Of a stretch of DNA of 27,533 nt, positions 5,870 through 14,014 are shown piece after piece. Position numbers and translations under genes: made by a program. This stretch comes from Desulfotomaculum sp. GTDB taxonomy: Bacteria > Bacillota > Desulfotomaculia > Desulfotomaculales > Ammonificaceae. The stretch spans positions 1 to 27,533 of the forward strand of contig DTYU01000055.1 in the NCBI GenBank assembly GCA_012961725.1. The letters run 5' to 3'. The notes under the pieces were generated by a model. The model ran no database searches, was not told where the DNA came from, and worked only from the letters and a program-made list of their open reading frames with translations. Within the stretch, counting starts at the first letter, position 1; every line of letters begins with the position of its first letter.

Positions 5870-6790
5870 ATGACCGAGACAAAAAGGGATCTGGTTGCGG
5901 AGATCAAGCGTCTTAAACAAGAGCGGTCAGCACTGATTCTCGGCCATTACTACCAGCTCCCGGAGGTCCAGGATATCGCCGACTTTGTCGGCGACTCGCT
6001 TGAGTTGTCCTGCCGTGCCGCGACTACGCCAGCCAAGGTGCTTCTTTTCTGCGGCGTATACTTCATGGCCGAAACGGCGGCTGTGCTTTCGCCGGAAAAG
6101 GCGGTTGTTATACCTGATCTACAAGCGGGTTGTCCACTGGCCGCAATGATTACCCCCGAGGCGCTGAAGGCTAAGAGAAGCCAACTGCGGGAAGCAGTCG
6201 TGGTTACCTACGTGAACACTACGGCCGCCGTTAAAGCGGAAAGCGACATCGTCTGCACCTCGGCCAACGGTCCCAAAGTAGTCAGAAGCCTGCCGCCGGA
6301 TTCCACAATCCTGTTTGTCCCTGACCGCAACCTCGGGCAGTGGGTGGCCTCGCAATGCCCCGGGCGGCGGCTTATTCTCTGGGACGGATACTGTCCTATA
6401 CACGACCAGATCCGGCCGGAGGATATCCTTCAGGCCAAAAAAGAGCACCCTGAGGCCCAGGTGCTGGCGCATCCGGAATGTCGGCCGGAGGTTCTCGCGC
6501 TGGCAGACAGGGTAGGAAGCACTTCCGGCATACTGCGTTTTGCCCGGGAAGGCAGTGCGCGGGAATATATCATTGTCACCGAAGAAGGGCTTTTGCACCA
6601 ACTCCGCAAAGAGAATCCGGGGAAGGAGTTTTATCTGGCTTCGCCGCGTCTAATTTGTCCAGACATGAAGCGGATCACCCTCGATAAGGTTTATCAGGCG
6701 CTGCGGTTCCTTGAACCGCGGGTTGAGATCCCGGCTCCGGTCAGGGAACGTGCGGTACTGGCGGTGAAGCGGATGCTGGCGACAGGCTGA
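5870..6790 (+). CDS. nadA: Quinolinate synthase, [4Fe-4S] enzyme
   Basis: NadA condenses iminoaspartate with dihydroxyacetone phosphate to quinolinate, in de novo NAD synthesis. The protein has 306 residues, the short form. The three cluster cysteines are seen as Cys88 (QAGCPLAAM), Cys175 (GYCPIHDQ) and Cys263 (LICPDMKR), with spacing (87 and 88) close to the Thermotoga enzyme. Other signatures are GHYYQLPEVQDIADFVGDS (25-43), YVNTTAAVKAESD (114-126), PDRNLG (151-156) and HPEC (201-204). ATG 5870 is preferred because GGAGAG (5856-5861) lies 8 bases before it; an in-frame ATG at 5843 lacks a site and falls in the promoter's early transcribed region. It is the first gene of the nadABC-birA-coaX-dusB run. 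Confidence 0.96.
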   Translation: MTETKRDLVAEIKRLKQERSALILGHYYQLPEVQDIADFVGDSLELSCRAATTPAKVLLFCGVYFMAETAAVLSPEKAVVIPDLQAGCPLAAMITPEALKAKRSQLREAVVVTYVNTTAAVKAESDIVCTSANGPKVVRSLPPDSTILFVPDRNLGQWVASQCPGRRLILWDGYCPIHDQIRPEDILQAKKEHPEAQVLAHPECRPEVLALADRVGSTSGILRFAREGSAREYIIVTEEGLLHQLRKENPGKEFYLASPRLICPDMKRITLDKVYQALRFLEPRVEIPAPVRERAVLAVKRMLATG

Positions 6791-6801
6791 GAGGTGGAGG
6801 A

Positions 6802-8382
6802 ATGGGGCGTTACCTTGTCAACTTTGATACCCGGGAATTAGAAGCGGCAGAGTGCGCTTTTCTTGTTCTGGGGAGCGGTATCGCCGGGCTTTACACCGCG
6901 CACACCGCCAGCAGCTTTTGGAATGATGTGGTGGTGCTCACCAAGCGGGGGATAGATGATACCGCGACCGAAAGGGCGCAGGGAGGGATCGCGGCGGCGC
7001 TGGGGCCGAGCGATTCCCCCGCGCTTCACTACGAGGATACGGTTGTTGCGGGGGCCGGGCTCTGCGACCTGGAGGCGGTACGGATCTTGGTCAACGAAGG
7101 TCTATCGAGGGTGGAGGAGTTGATCCGACTTGGCGCCCGGTTTGACCGGGCAGACGGGAGGCTTGACTTTACCAGGGAGGGAGCGCATACAAGGCGGCGG
7201 ATCCTCCATGCCGCGGGTGATGCAACCGGTGCGGAGATTCAGCGCGTGCTCTCTTCCACCGTGCGGGCCAACCCGCGGATCAGCGTTTTGGAAAACCATT
7301 TTGTGGTAGACTTGCTGATTGAGAATGGGGTATGCTGGGGCGTTCTGACCTATGATAATACCTCTAAGAAACTTAAGGTCTTCCGTTCGCGGGTTGTTGT
7401 CTTGGCAACAGGCGGCGCCGGGCAGGTTTACAGGGATACCACCAATCCGAAGGTGGTCACCGGTGACGGGATAGCCGTTGCATACCGTGCCGGTGCAGAA
7501 GTAATGGATATGGAGTTTGTGCAGTTTCACCCGACGGTGCTTGCGCTAAAAGGGGCGCCGCGGTTCTTGATCTCGGAGGCAGCACGGGGCGAAGGAGGCA
7601 TCCTTCTTAATGCCGAGGGAGAGCGTTTTATGCTCCGGTACCACCCCTTAGGGGAGCTTGCACCCCGTGATATCGTGGTGCGGTCTATTTTGAAGGAGAT
7701 TGCGGAGAGCGACCGAGACTTTGTTCACCTGAGCCTCGCGCATCTCGACCCCGTGAGGGTCAGGGAACGGTTTCCGACGATCAGCCAGCGGCTTAAGGGT
7801 TATGGCTTGGACCTGACGTGCGATCCCATTCCGGTTGCACCTGCGGCGCATTACTTCATGGGAGGGGTGAAAACAGGGGTTTTCGGAGAAACGAATATCA
7901 AGGGTCTGTATGCCTGCGGTGAGGTTGCGTGTTTAGGGGTGCACGGGGCCAACCGCCTGGCCTCGAACTCGCTTTTGGACGGACTGGTCTTCGGCGGGCA
8001 GATCGTGAAGCATGCGCGTTTTCATGCTCCTCAAAGCGTCCCTGGCAGGGCGGTCAGCGAGGGACTTGAGGATCCCGGAGGGCTTGATGCCGATGCGCTC
8101 GTGGGGGAACTCCAGGCGTTGATGCAGGAGTACGTCGGGGCGGTCCGGTTTGGTACCGGGCTCGAGGCGGCACTAAGGCGTTTCGAAGAGTGGGAGCGGG
8201 TGCGGCGAAAGGAGGCGGCTTCACCGGAACTGATGGAGTACAGGAACATGCTTGACGTGGCGGAACTGATTACGGAGGCGGCATTGATGCGGAGAGAATC
8301 ACGGGGCGGGCACTACCGGGCGGATTTTCCTGAAAGCAGAGAGCGGTGGAAAAGGCACATTATATTGAAGCGGCAGGTGTGA
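6802..8382 (+). CDS. nadB: L-aspartate oxidase
   Basis: NadB is an FAD enzyme that oxidises L-aspartate to iminoaspartate, which is passed to NadA. It has 526 residues, as expected. The FAD-binding GSGIAG is at 24-29 after a roughly 18-residue N-terminal extension. The succinate dehydrogenase/fumarate reductase flavoprotein family motifs follow: ERAQGGIAAAL (about 57-67), a conserved HTRRRILHAAGDATG, EFVQFHPT, ISEAARGEGG, and GANRLASNSLLDGLVFG near residue 390. The C-terminal ESRGGHYRADFP motif is also present. ATG 6802 is preceded by GAGGTGGAGG and lies 11 bases after nadA. In anaerobes fumarate or another acceptor can replace oxygen; that is family knowledge and is not visible here. Confidence 0.97.
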   Translation: MGRYLVNFDTRELEAAECAFLVLGSGIAGLYTAHTASSFWNDVVVLTKRGIDDTATERAQGGIAAALGPSDSPALHYEDTVVAGAGLCDLEAVRILVNEGLSRVEELIRLGARFDRADGRLDFTREGAHTRRRILHAAGDATGAEIQRVLSSTVRANPRISVLENHFVVDLLIENGVCWGVLTYDNTSKKLKVFRSRVVVLATGGAGQVYRDTTNPKVVTGDGIAVAYRAGAEVMDMEFVQFHPTVLALKGAPRFLISEAARGEGGILLNAEGERFMLRYHPLGELAPRDIVVRSILKEIAESDRDFVHLSLAHLDPVRVRERFPTISQRLKGYGLDLTCDPIPVAPAAHYFMGGVKTGVFGETNIKGLYACGEVACLGVHGANRLASNSLLDGLVFGGQIVKHARFHAPQSVPGRAVSEGLEDPGGLDADALVGELQALMQEYVGAVRFGTGLEAALRRFEEWERVRRKEAASPELMEYRNMLDVAELITEAALMRRESRGGHYRADFPESRERWKRHIILKRQV

Positions 8383-8384
8383 CC

Positions 8385-9272
8385 ATGGCGGAAGAGCTTT
8401 TTTTGGGGCTGGACGAGCTTATCGACCGGGCTTTGCTGGAGGATGTCGGTTCCGGTGACCGTACCACTTTGGCCACCGTCCCGGATCACCTTACCGCCAG
8501 CGGGGCGATATTTACCAAGGAGCCTGGGGTAATCGCGGGCTTGCCTGTAATGGCGCGGGTCTTTTCACGTCTTGACCCGGAAACGAGGACGATCTTCCGT
8601 GTCAAAGAAGGAAGCGCTGTTGCTGCAGGTACTGTACTGGCGGTTGCAGAGGGCCGGGCGCACAGTATACTTGGCGCTGAGCGGGTTGCCTTGAATTTCA
8701 TAAGGCACCTTTCAGGCATCGCTACACGAACGGCGCGTATGGTGGATTTAGTGAAGGAGTTCCGGGCGGTCGTGGTGGATACCCGTAAGACCACCCCGGG
8801 GCTAAGATCCCTTGAGAAATATGCTGTGAGAATCGGCGGGGGGAAGAACCACCGCTTCGGCCTGTTTGACGGGGTTCTGATTAAGGACAACCACATCCGG
8901 GTCGCCGGCGGGATCAAAAACGCGGTACGGCTTATCAGGGAGAATATTCCGCATACATTCAAGATTGAAGTCGAGGCTAAAACACTTTTCGAAGTGGAAC
9001 AGGCGCTTGATGCGGGTGCGGATATAATAATGCTTGACAACATCCCGCTCGAATTGATGCGGGAAGCGGTACGGCTGATAGCCGGGCGGGCGGTGGTTGA
9101 GGCCTCGGGCGGAATAACGGAAGAGAACATCCGGGAGGTAGCGGCCATCGGGGTGGACCTGATCTCTGTTGGGGCGCTTACGCATTCGGTCAAGGCGTTG
9201 GACATCTCTTTAGATATCGTGGAAAGCGGGAAACCGGGGAACCGGAATAGAATCGCCCCGTCCGTTGGCTGA
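8385..9272 (+). CDS. nadC: Nicotinate-nucleotide pyrophosphorylase (carboxylating)
   Basis: NadC converts quinolinate and phosphoribosyl pyrophosphate to nicotinate mononucleotide and CO2, completing the NAD-specific branch begun by NadA and NadB. It has 295 residues, the normal length. Diagnostic stretches are DTRKTTPGLRSLEKYAV (132-148), GGGKNHRFGLFDGVLIKDNH (151-170), IEVEA, MLDNI and EASGGI in the barrel. The start is ATG 8385, two bases after the nadB stop, with a GGCAGGTG ribosome site within the end of nadB; an upstream in-frame start would sit inside nadB. Confidence 0.96.
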   Translation: MAEELFLGLDELIDRALLEDVGSGDRTTLATVPDHLTASGAIFTKEPGVIAGLPVMARVFSRLDPETRTIFRVKEGSAVAAGTVLAVAEGRAHSILGAERVALNFIRHLSGIATRTARMVDLVKEFRAVVVDTRKTTPGLRSLEKYAVRIGGGKNHRFGLFDGVLIKDNHIRVAGGIKNAVRLIRENIPHTFKIEVEAKTLFEVEQALDAGADIIMLDNIPLELMREAVRLIAGRAVVEASGGITEENIREVAAIGVDLISVGALTHSVKALDISLDIVESGKPGNRNRIAPSVG

Positions 9273-9306
9273 TGGTCCGGGCATACATGGAGGTGCGGCC
9301 GCGGGA

Positions 9307-10281
9307 GTGCATTCGTTGAGGGAAAGGCTGCTGGCGTGGCTCCTAACGGCAGAAGGATTTGTATCGGGAGCGGAGATAAGCCAGAAATTGGATATCTCCC
9401 GGGGGGCGGTCTGGAAGCACATACAGGCGCTGCGCCGGGAGGGGTTTGTCATTACGGGGAGCACCCGCCGGGGCTATCGCATCCTCAGCGTGCCAGATAT
9501 CCTCCTTCCTGGGGTCGTTTTTCCGGTTCTGACCGGCAAATTCGGACGGCCTTACTATTTTCACCAGACCCTTTCTTCGACCAGCGATCTGGTTCGGCAA
9601 CTGGCCCACGCAGGTGCACCGCAGGGAACGGTTGTTGCAGCCGAAGAGCAGACCAGTGGGCGGGGCCGGCGGGGACGTTCATGGTATTCTCCGAGAGGGG
9701 GGTTATGGTTCTCGCTTCTTTTACGCCCCCATGTATCACCTGCTCAAAGCCAGACGCTGCCGCTTTTCGTCTCTTTGACGGTGGCAAAGGGGATCGAAAG
9801 ACTGCTCGGTATCACGCTTGATTTGAAATGGCCCAACGATATCCTCTTGGGCGGGCGCAAAACGGGAGGAGTCCTTGTCGAGCTCGGCGCGGAGGCCGAG
9901 CAGGTTCATTATGCGGTTGCCGGCATCGGGATAAACGTCAATGTTGCTTCTTTCCCGCCGGAACTGCAAGAAGCTACTTCACTTAGGATATACACCGGAC
10001 GGAGGGTTGACCGTGCACGACTGCTTGCGGCAATCCTACACTCGATAGAAACCGGCTACCCCCGCTGGTGCCGGGAAGGGTTCGCCCCCTTCCGAGAGGC
10101 GTACAAAGCGCGGCTGTCTTTCTTGGGGAAACACATAACCGCAAGAACCGCCGGTGGAGAGGTTTTCAACGGTATCGCTGCCGATGTTGACGCCGGTGGG
10201 CGGCTGCTTCTTTCTTCAGCAGGGGGACAACGGTGGCTTTGCGGCGGCGACGTGAAGGCCAGGGAGGGAGTCCGGATTTGA
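9307..10281 (+). CDS. birA: Biotin--[acetyl-CoA-carboxylase] ligase / biotin repressor
   Basis: BirA activates biotin with ATP and attaches it to carboxylase lysines. The two-domain form also binds operator DNA. This protein (324 residues from GTG 9307) has an N-terminal winged helix-turn-helix (about 5-60, including SGAEISQKLDISRGAVWKH), then the catalytic domain with GRGRRGRSW (118-126), KWPNDI and GIGINVN, and a small C-terminal domain. The helix-turn-helix suggests it can regulate biotin genes, none of which are in this window. The start is uncertain: GTG 9307 follows GGAGGT by 12 bases, TTG 9316 follows GGGAG by 8 bases, and TTG 9265 overlaps nadC. It overlaps coaX by 4 bases. Confidence 0.93.
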   Translation: MHSLRERLLAWLLTAEGFVSGAEISQKLDISRGAVWKHIQALRREGFVITGSTRRGYRILSVPDILLPGVVFPVLTGKFGRPYYFHQTLSSTSDLVRQLAHAGAPQGTVVAAEEQTSGRGRRGRSWYSPRGGLWFSLLLRPHVSPAQSQTLPLFVSLTVAKGIERLLGITLDLKWPNDILLGGRKTGGVLVELGAEAEQVHYAVAGIGINVNVASFPPELQEATSLRIYTGRRVDRARLLAAILHSIETGYPRWCREGFAPFREAYKARLSFLGKHITARTAGGEVFNGIAADVDAGGRLLLSSAGGQRWLCGGDVKAREGVRI

Positions 10282-11048
10282 TACTCGTCTTAGACATCGG
10301 CAACACCAATATAACCGCCGGTGTATTCCTGGAGCATCAGCTCGCCGCTGCCTGGCGGCTTGCAACGAGGCGGGAACAGACCGCCGACGAATTGGGGCTG
10401 GTTTTCCGCCAGTTTTTACGGGAGGAGGGGTTCGATCCAGGGCTGGTGAGGGGAGTGGCGGCCTGTTCGGTGGTGCCGCCGCTAAACCAGGTGGTTGAGG
10501 AGATGTGCCGGCGCTACTTCAGGCAGCAGGTGTTCTTCATCGGTCCAGGAACCCGCACCGGCGTGCCGATAAAATACGAAAATCCCCGCGAGGTAGGCGC
10601 AGACAGGGTGGTGAATGCTGCAGCCGGCTTCACCCTTTACGGGGGGCCGCTTATCATCGTGGATTTCGGCACCGCCATCACTTTCGATGTCATTTCCGCA
10701 AAAGGAGAGTACTTGGGGGGCGTGATCGCTCCCGGAGTGGGGATTTCCTGCGAGGCACTTTTCTCAAGGGCGGCACGGCTTCCACGTGTTGATTTGGCGC
10801 CCCCGCCGGCGGTTATCGGGCGAAACACGGTTCAAAGCATGCAGTCGGGAATAGTCTTCGGTTTTGCCGGCCTCGTTGACGGGATCGTAAGACGGGTACG
10901 GGCGGAGCTTAAGGACGAGGCCCAGGTGGTGGCGACCGGCGGCCTGGCGGAGCTGATAGCCCGGGAGAGTAAAACCATTCAGCGGGTAGACCCTTTTCTC
11001 ACCTTAACGGGACTGCGGCTGGTATATGAGCGCAACCAGCCCCTTTGA
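10278..11048 (+). CDS. coaX: Type III pantothenate kinase
   Basis: CoaX phosphorylates pantothenate, the first step toward CoA, and so uses the product of the pan operon upstream. The protein has 256 residues. The ASKHA-fold signatures are visible: DIGNTNITAG near the N-terminus (6-15), GADR (107-110), DFGTAITFD (129-137), and the glycine-rich PGVGIS. Type III kinases are known to need a monovalent cation and to escape CoA feedback inhibition; this is family knowledge. TTG 10278 overlaps the birA stop codon and follows AGGGAGGGAG by 7 bases. The gene overlaps dusB by 23 bases, indicating tight coupling. Confidence 0.95.
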   Translation: MILVLDIGNTNITAGVFLEHQLAAAWRLATRREQTADELGLVFRQFLREEGFDPGLVRGVAACSVVPPLNQVVEEMCRRYFRQQVFFIGPGTRTGVPIKYENPREVGADRVVNAAAGFTLYGGPLIIVDFGTAITFDVISAKGEYLGGVIAPGVGISCEALFSRAARLPRVDLAPPPAVIGRNTVQSMQSGIVFGFAGLVDGIVRRVRAELKDEAQVVATGGLAELIARESKTIQRVDPFLTLTGLRLVYERNQPL

Positions 11049-12009
11049 CGAACTCCTCGGTTCTGGTTTCCCGGTGGTTGCTGCCCCGATGGCAGGCGTA
11101 AGCGACCGTATCTTCAGGTCAATCGCACGGGAATACGGTGCCCGGCTTGCCTGGACGGGGATGGTTGCTGCCCCGTCGCTGCTTTCCGGAAAAAGCTTCC
11201 CCTTGGACTTCGGGGGGGAGAGCGGGGTTGTCGTTCAGCTCTTTGGCGCTCGTCCGGAAGAGGTTGCAAAGGCGGCAATGGTGGCGGAGGCGGCCGGAGC
11301 GGCCGCTATCGATATAAACATGGGTTGCCCCGTCTCCAGCGTGGTCAGCGGCGGTGCCGGCGCGGCGCTGATGCTTGAGCCGGAACTGGCGGGTAAAGTG
11401 GTGGCGGCGGTGAAACGCAGGGTGGCGGTCCCGGTGACGGTAAAGATGCGGCGGGGTTGGGACGAGCACTCGCCCGGCGCTGTAGCGGTTGCGCAGGCGG
11501 TGGCGGCAGCGGGGGCGGCAGCGGTTATCGTTCACGGTCGATACCGGAGCCAGTTTTGCACCGGCAGCGCGGACCGACAGGTTATCGCGGATGTCAAGCG
11601 GGCCGTGGCGATCCCCGTGATCGGCAACGGTGATGTACGCTCACCGGAAGAAGCGGCCCGGATGTTTCAAGAAACCGGTTGCGACGCAGTAATGATCGGG
11701 CGTGCTGCACTCGGCAACCCTTGGATATTTGCTGCGTGCCGTGAATATTTTAAGACAAACCGGATCCCACCGCGCCCTACGCCGGAGGAAAGGATTGCGG
11801 CCGCTATAAGGCATTGCAAAATGCTCCTGTCTCACGAGGGGGAAGGGGCGCTCTGTAAAATGCGGCGGCAGGCCGACTGGTACACCCGGGGGTTAAAGGG
11901 TGCGGCGCGGTTGAGGGAGTCGATTTACCGCACAGGGAGCTTTGCAGCGATAGAAAGGCTGTTGCTTGAGTTTTTGGCGGCTTGCCGCGCTGGCGGAACT
12001 CTTGATTAG
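11026..12009 (+). CDS. dusB: tRNA-dihydrouridine synthase
   Basis: This FMN enzyme reduces specific uridines in the tRNA D-loop to dihydrouridine. The 327-residue protein has an N-terminal TIM barrel with APMAGVSD (20-27), the family sequence DINMGCP with the proton-donor Cys101, VKMRRGWD, VIVHGR, GNGDV and GRAALGNPW, then the helical C-terminal domain. The DusB assignment within the Dus family follows Firmicute usage and overall similarity, and is less certain than the family. It is the last gene of the cofactor operon, starting inside the end of coaX. Confidence 0.92.
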   Translation: MSATSPFDELLGSGFPVVAAPMAGVSDRIFRSIAREYGARLAWTGMVAAPSLLSGKSFPLDFGGESGVVVQLFGARPEEVAKAAMVAEAAGAAAIDINMGCPVSSVVSGGAGAALMLEPELAGKVVAAVKRRVAVPVTVKMRRGWDEHSPGAVAVAQAVAAAGAAAVIVHGRYRSQFCTGSADRQVIADVKRAVAIPVIGNGDVRSPEEAARMFQETGCDAVMIGRAALGNPWIFAACREYFKTNRIPPRPTPEERIAAAIRHCKMLLSHEGEGALCKMRRQADWYTRGLKGAARLRESIYRTGSFAAIERLLLEFLAACRAGGTLD

Positions 12010-12015
12010 GCTATC

Positions 12016-12042
12016 TTGACAAGATGTTTTGGGCGTTTAATG
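12016..12042 (+). promoter_or_regulatory. Possible promoter before the AAR-like gene
   Basis: A perfect TTGACA lies at 12016-12021. The best -10 candidates (TTTAAT 12036-12041, TTAATG 12037-12042) give spacers of 14-15 bases, shorter than ideal. It may be a weak or regulated promoter; otherwise the gene is transcribed through from dusB. Confidence 0.3.
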
Positions 12043-12067
12043 CGCTACCCGGCGGAGGTTAAGTACT

Positions 12068-13183
12068 ATGGAGAGCTTTGCGTTTGTGGTCCACCCCCTT
12101 GATGCTAAAGATGTTGCACGCAAGTTCCCCTTTTCTCGGTTTCTACCGGACAGGGTGGTGGAAGGGGCTTTGAAATACCTGCCGGCCATGAAGGTGGCGC
12201 ATATCACCGGGGTGCGGTCGCCGCATGCGGAAGCCGAAGGGTGGTTTGTCTCTTGCCCATTGACCGCAAGGCAACTGATGGCCCTTCCCGACGGCTACGT
12301 GATTGAAAGGATCCTCCGCGCCGGGCGCCTGGCCGAGCGACTGGGCGCAAAGATATTGGGTTTGGGCGCCTTTACCAAGGTCGCCGGCGATGCGGGCGTC
12401 AGCGTTGCAAAGCGGCTCAATATACCGGTAACGACCGGAAACAGTTATACCGTGGCGACGGCGGTGGAAGGAACGAAGGAAGCTGCGCGGTTGATGGGTT
12501 ACGACCTTCAAGAAACGTCTGTAGCCGTTGTCGGCGCGACAGGATCGATCGGGCGGGTCTGTGCAGAACTGTTGAGCCGGGAGGTGCGCGAGCTTATTCT
12601 CGTGGGACGGGATCTTCAGAAACTTACGCTGGTGGCTGACCGCATTCTTTACCGGAGCGGGCTGGCGGCTAAGATCTCTACGGATGTTAAGAAGGCGTTA
12701 AGGAACGCTGATATCGTGATCACGGTTACGAGCGCAGTGGGGACTATAATAGAGCCGGAGGACCTAAGGCCGGGGGCGGTGGTGTGTGATGTGGCACGGC
12801 CCCGCGATGTTTCCCGGCGGGTGGCCGCGGAGCGGCCGGATGTATTGGTGATCGAAGGGGGCGTGGTGGCGGTTCCCGGGGAAGTAGATTTCAACTTTGA
12901 TTTTGGCTTTCCGCCAAAGACTGCATACGCTTGCATGGCGGAAACGATGGTTCTGGCCCTCGAGCGCCGGTACGAGAGCTTCACGTTGGGCAGGGAACTC
13001 AGTACAGAGAAGGTGGAGGAGATAGCGGCGCTTGCAAAGAAACACGGTTTTAAGTTAGCCGGCTTTCGGAGTTTTGAGAAGGCGATCGATTCAGACGCCA
13101 TAGAACGTGTTAAAGTAGCGGCCAAGCGAATGTTGCAAAATAGGACTTTGCAAGGAGTAAGCTCATCCGTATCTGATTGGTGA
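12068..13183 (+). CDS. Acyl-ACP-reductase-like / predicted amino-acid-dehydrogenase-fold protein
   Basis: I recognise this 371-residue protein as related to cyanobacterial long-chain acyl-ACP reductase (AAR), the enzyme that makes fatty aldehydes for alkane synthesis; relatives are often annotated as shikimate or glutamate dehydrogenase-like. Shared features in the same order are GLGAFTK followed by TTGNSYTVA (about 97-140), the NADP-binding VVGATGSIG (154-162), EGGVV, YACMAETM with Cys289 (AAR of Synechococcus uses Cys294 in FACFAEAM), and the final GRELSTEKVEEIAALAKKHG. A C-terminal extension of about 25-30 residues goes beyond the cyanobacterial end. No aldehyde-deformylating oxygenase gene is nearby. 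Substrate and product are therefore unknown; an aldehyde or alcohol derived from an acyl thioester is a reasonable inference. ATG 12068 follows GGCGGAGGTTAAGT. It lies 58 bases after dusB. Confidence 0.75.
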   Translation: MESFAFVVHPLDAKDVARKFPFSRFLPDRVVEGALKYLPAMKVAHITGVRSPHAEAEGWFVSCPLTARQLMALPDGYVIERILRAGRLAERLGAKILGLGAFTKVAGDAGVSVAKRLNIPVTTGNSYTVATAVEGTKEAARLMGYDLQETSVAVVGATGSIGRVCAELLSREVRELILVGRDLQKLTLVADRILYRSGLAAKISTDVKKALRNADIVITVTSAVGTIIEPEDLRPGAVVCDVARPRDVSRRVAAERPDVLVIEGGVVAVPGEVDFNFDFGFPPKTAYACMAETMVLALERRYESFTLGRELSTEKVEEIAALAKKHGFKLAGFRSFEKAIDSDAIERVKVAAKRMLQNRTLQGVSSSVSDW

Positions 13184-13315
13184 GCTTTAGGGGGAGACCT
13201 GGAGATTATTTGAGAGATCAGCGATGTGGTCGGGAGCGGAAATCTTGACGGAATTCGCTTGGCGTTCCTGCGAAAAGATCTCGCCTTAGACCTCGCATTT
13301 TGGAGTTCCCGTGTC
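13184..13315. other. Non-coding spacer before the greA promoter region
   Basis: I see no gene here. Together with the promoter, the hairpin and the following 98 bases it forms a 326-base gap between the AAR-like gene and greA. A 68-codon open frame across it (13226-13432) runs through both the -35 and -10 boxes, lacks a ribosome binding site, and shows no recognisable family. Confidence 0.6.
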
Positions 13316-13344
13316 TTGACACCGGGAATACGGCTTCTTATAAT
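13316..13344 (+). promoter_or_regulatory. Perfect consensus sigma-A promoter upstream of greA
   Basis: TTGACA (13316-13321), a 17-base spacer and TATAAT (13339-13344) match the consensus at all twelve positions. It is the strongest promoter in the window. Transcription should begin near 13351, about 160 bases before greA, and run directly into the hairpin at 13366-13411. Confidence 0.85.
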
Positions 13345-13365
13345 GGTAGCCAAAGTTTTTCGGAG

Positions 13366-13411
13366 GGCACTGCGCCATTTTTGGGGTTACCGCAGTGCTA
13401 AAGTGTTTTTT
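13366..13411 (+). terminator. Hairpin with T-run in the greA leader: terminator, attenuator or end of a small RNA
   Basis: GCACTGCG (13367-13374) pairs perfectly with CGCAGTGC (13391-13398) over a 16-base loop, followed by TAAAGTG and six Ts (13406-13411). The T-run is displaced by seven bases from the stem, so termination may be partial. With the perfect promoter just upstream, the product of termination here would be an RNA of about 60 bases. Confidence 0.55.
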
Positions 13412-13509
13412 AAACAGAGTGCGATTTCTTGAATAATAGAGAAACCCGTGCATATTGGATTTATTGTGTTTGGCGCTAATTTTCCGCGTGGTAAGGAGAG
13501 ATTCATTTG

Positions 13510-13989
13510 ATGAAAGAAAGAGAGGTTATCCTTACGACGGAAGGATTACGGAGGCTGGAGGGGGAACTGGAGATCTTAAAATCCGTCCGTCGTCGTGAGG
13601 TAGCGGAGCGGATAAAACAGGCGATCGAGTTTGGCGATATAACGGAAAACTCGGAGTTCGAAGACGCCAAAAATGAGCAGGCTTTTGTCGAGGGCCGGAT
13701 CCTGACGCTCGAGAAAATGCTTCGCCACGCACGGATAATTGATGCGGCAGATATTGAAACCGGTGTGGTAAGCGTTGGTTCAGCCGTACTGGTAAAGGAT
13801 CTTATTGACGGTACGGAGCACCGGTACACCATCGTGGGTTCGGCGGAGGCGGACCCGGGGGCGATGAAGATCTCAAACGAATCGCCAGTAGGCAAGGCCC
13901 TTTTAGGGCAGCCGAAAGGCGCGGTGGTTGACGTGGAGATTCCTGATGGAAGAATAAGTCTGATGATCCTCGACATCACCAAGCCATAA
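13510..13989 (+). CDS. greA: Transcription elongation factor GreA
   Basis: GreA enters the secondary channel of RNA polymerase and stimulates cleavage of backtracked transcripts, rescuing stalled complexes. The protein is 159 residues, the standard length. The N-terminal coiled coil has its acidic tip at GDITENSEFEDAK (42-54), with Asp43 and Glu46 in the positions of the E. coli pair Asp41/Glu44. The C-terminal FKBP-like domain contains IVGSAEADP, ISNESPVGKALLG and a final VEIPDGRISLMILDI. The start could be TTG 13507 or ATG 13510; AAGGAGAG (13493-13500) is 6 or 9 bases away. lysS follows after 25 bases, a pairing often seen in Firmicutes. Confidence 0.96.
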   Translation: MKEREVILTTEGLRRLEGELEILKSVRRREVAERIKQAIEFGDITENSEFEDAKNEQAFVEGRILTLEKMLRHARIIDAADIETGVVSVGSAVLVKDLIDGTEHRYTIVGSAEADPGAMKISNESPVGKALLGQPKGAVVDVEIPDGRISLMILDITKP

Positions 13990-14014
13990 CTACAAGAGCA
14001 CTGAGGTTTACGGC

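Noticed and set aside
8486..9205. Long open frame on the - strand opposite nadC
   Set aside because: Serine/arginine/proline-rich shadow of a clear nadC; no ribosome site or recognisable family. The same applies to - strand frames at 3295-4119, 12649-13353 and 25205-26023.
13226..13432. Possible small protein upstream of greA
   Set aside because: The frame runs through a perfect promoter and a hairpin, and has no Shine-Dalgarno sequence.
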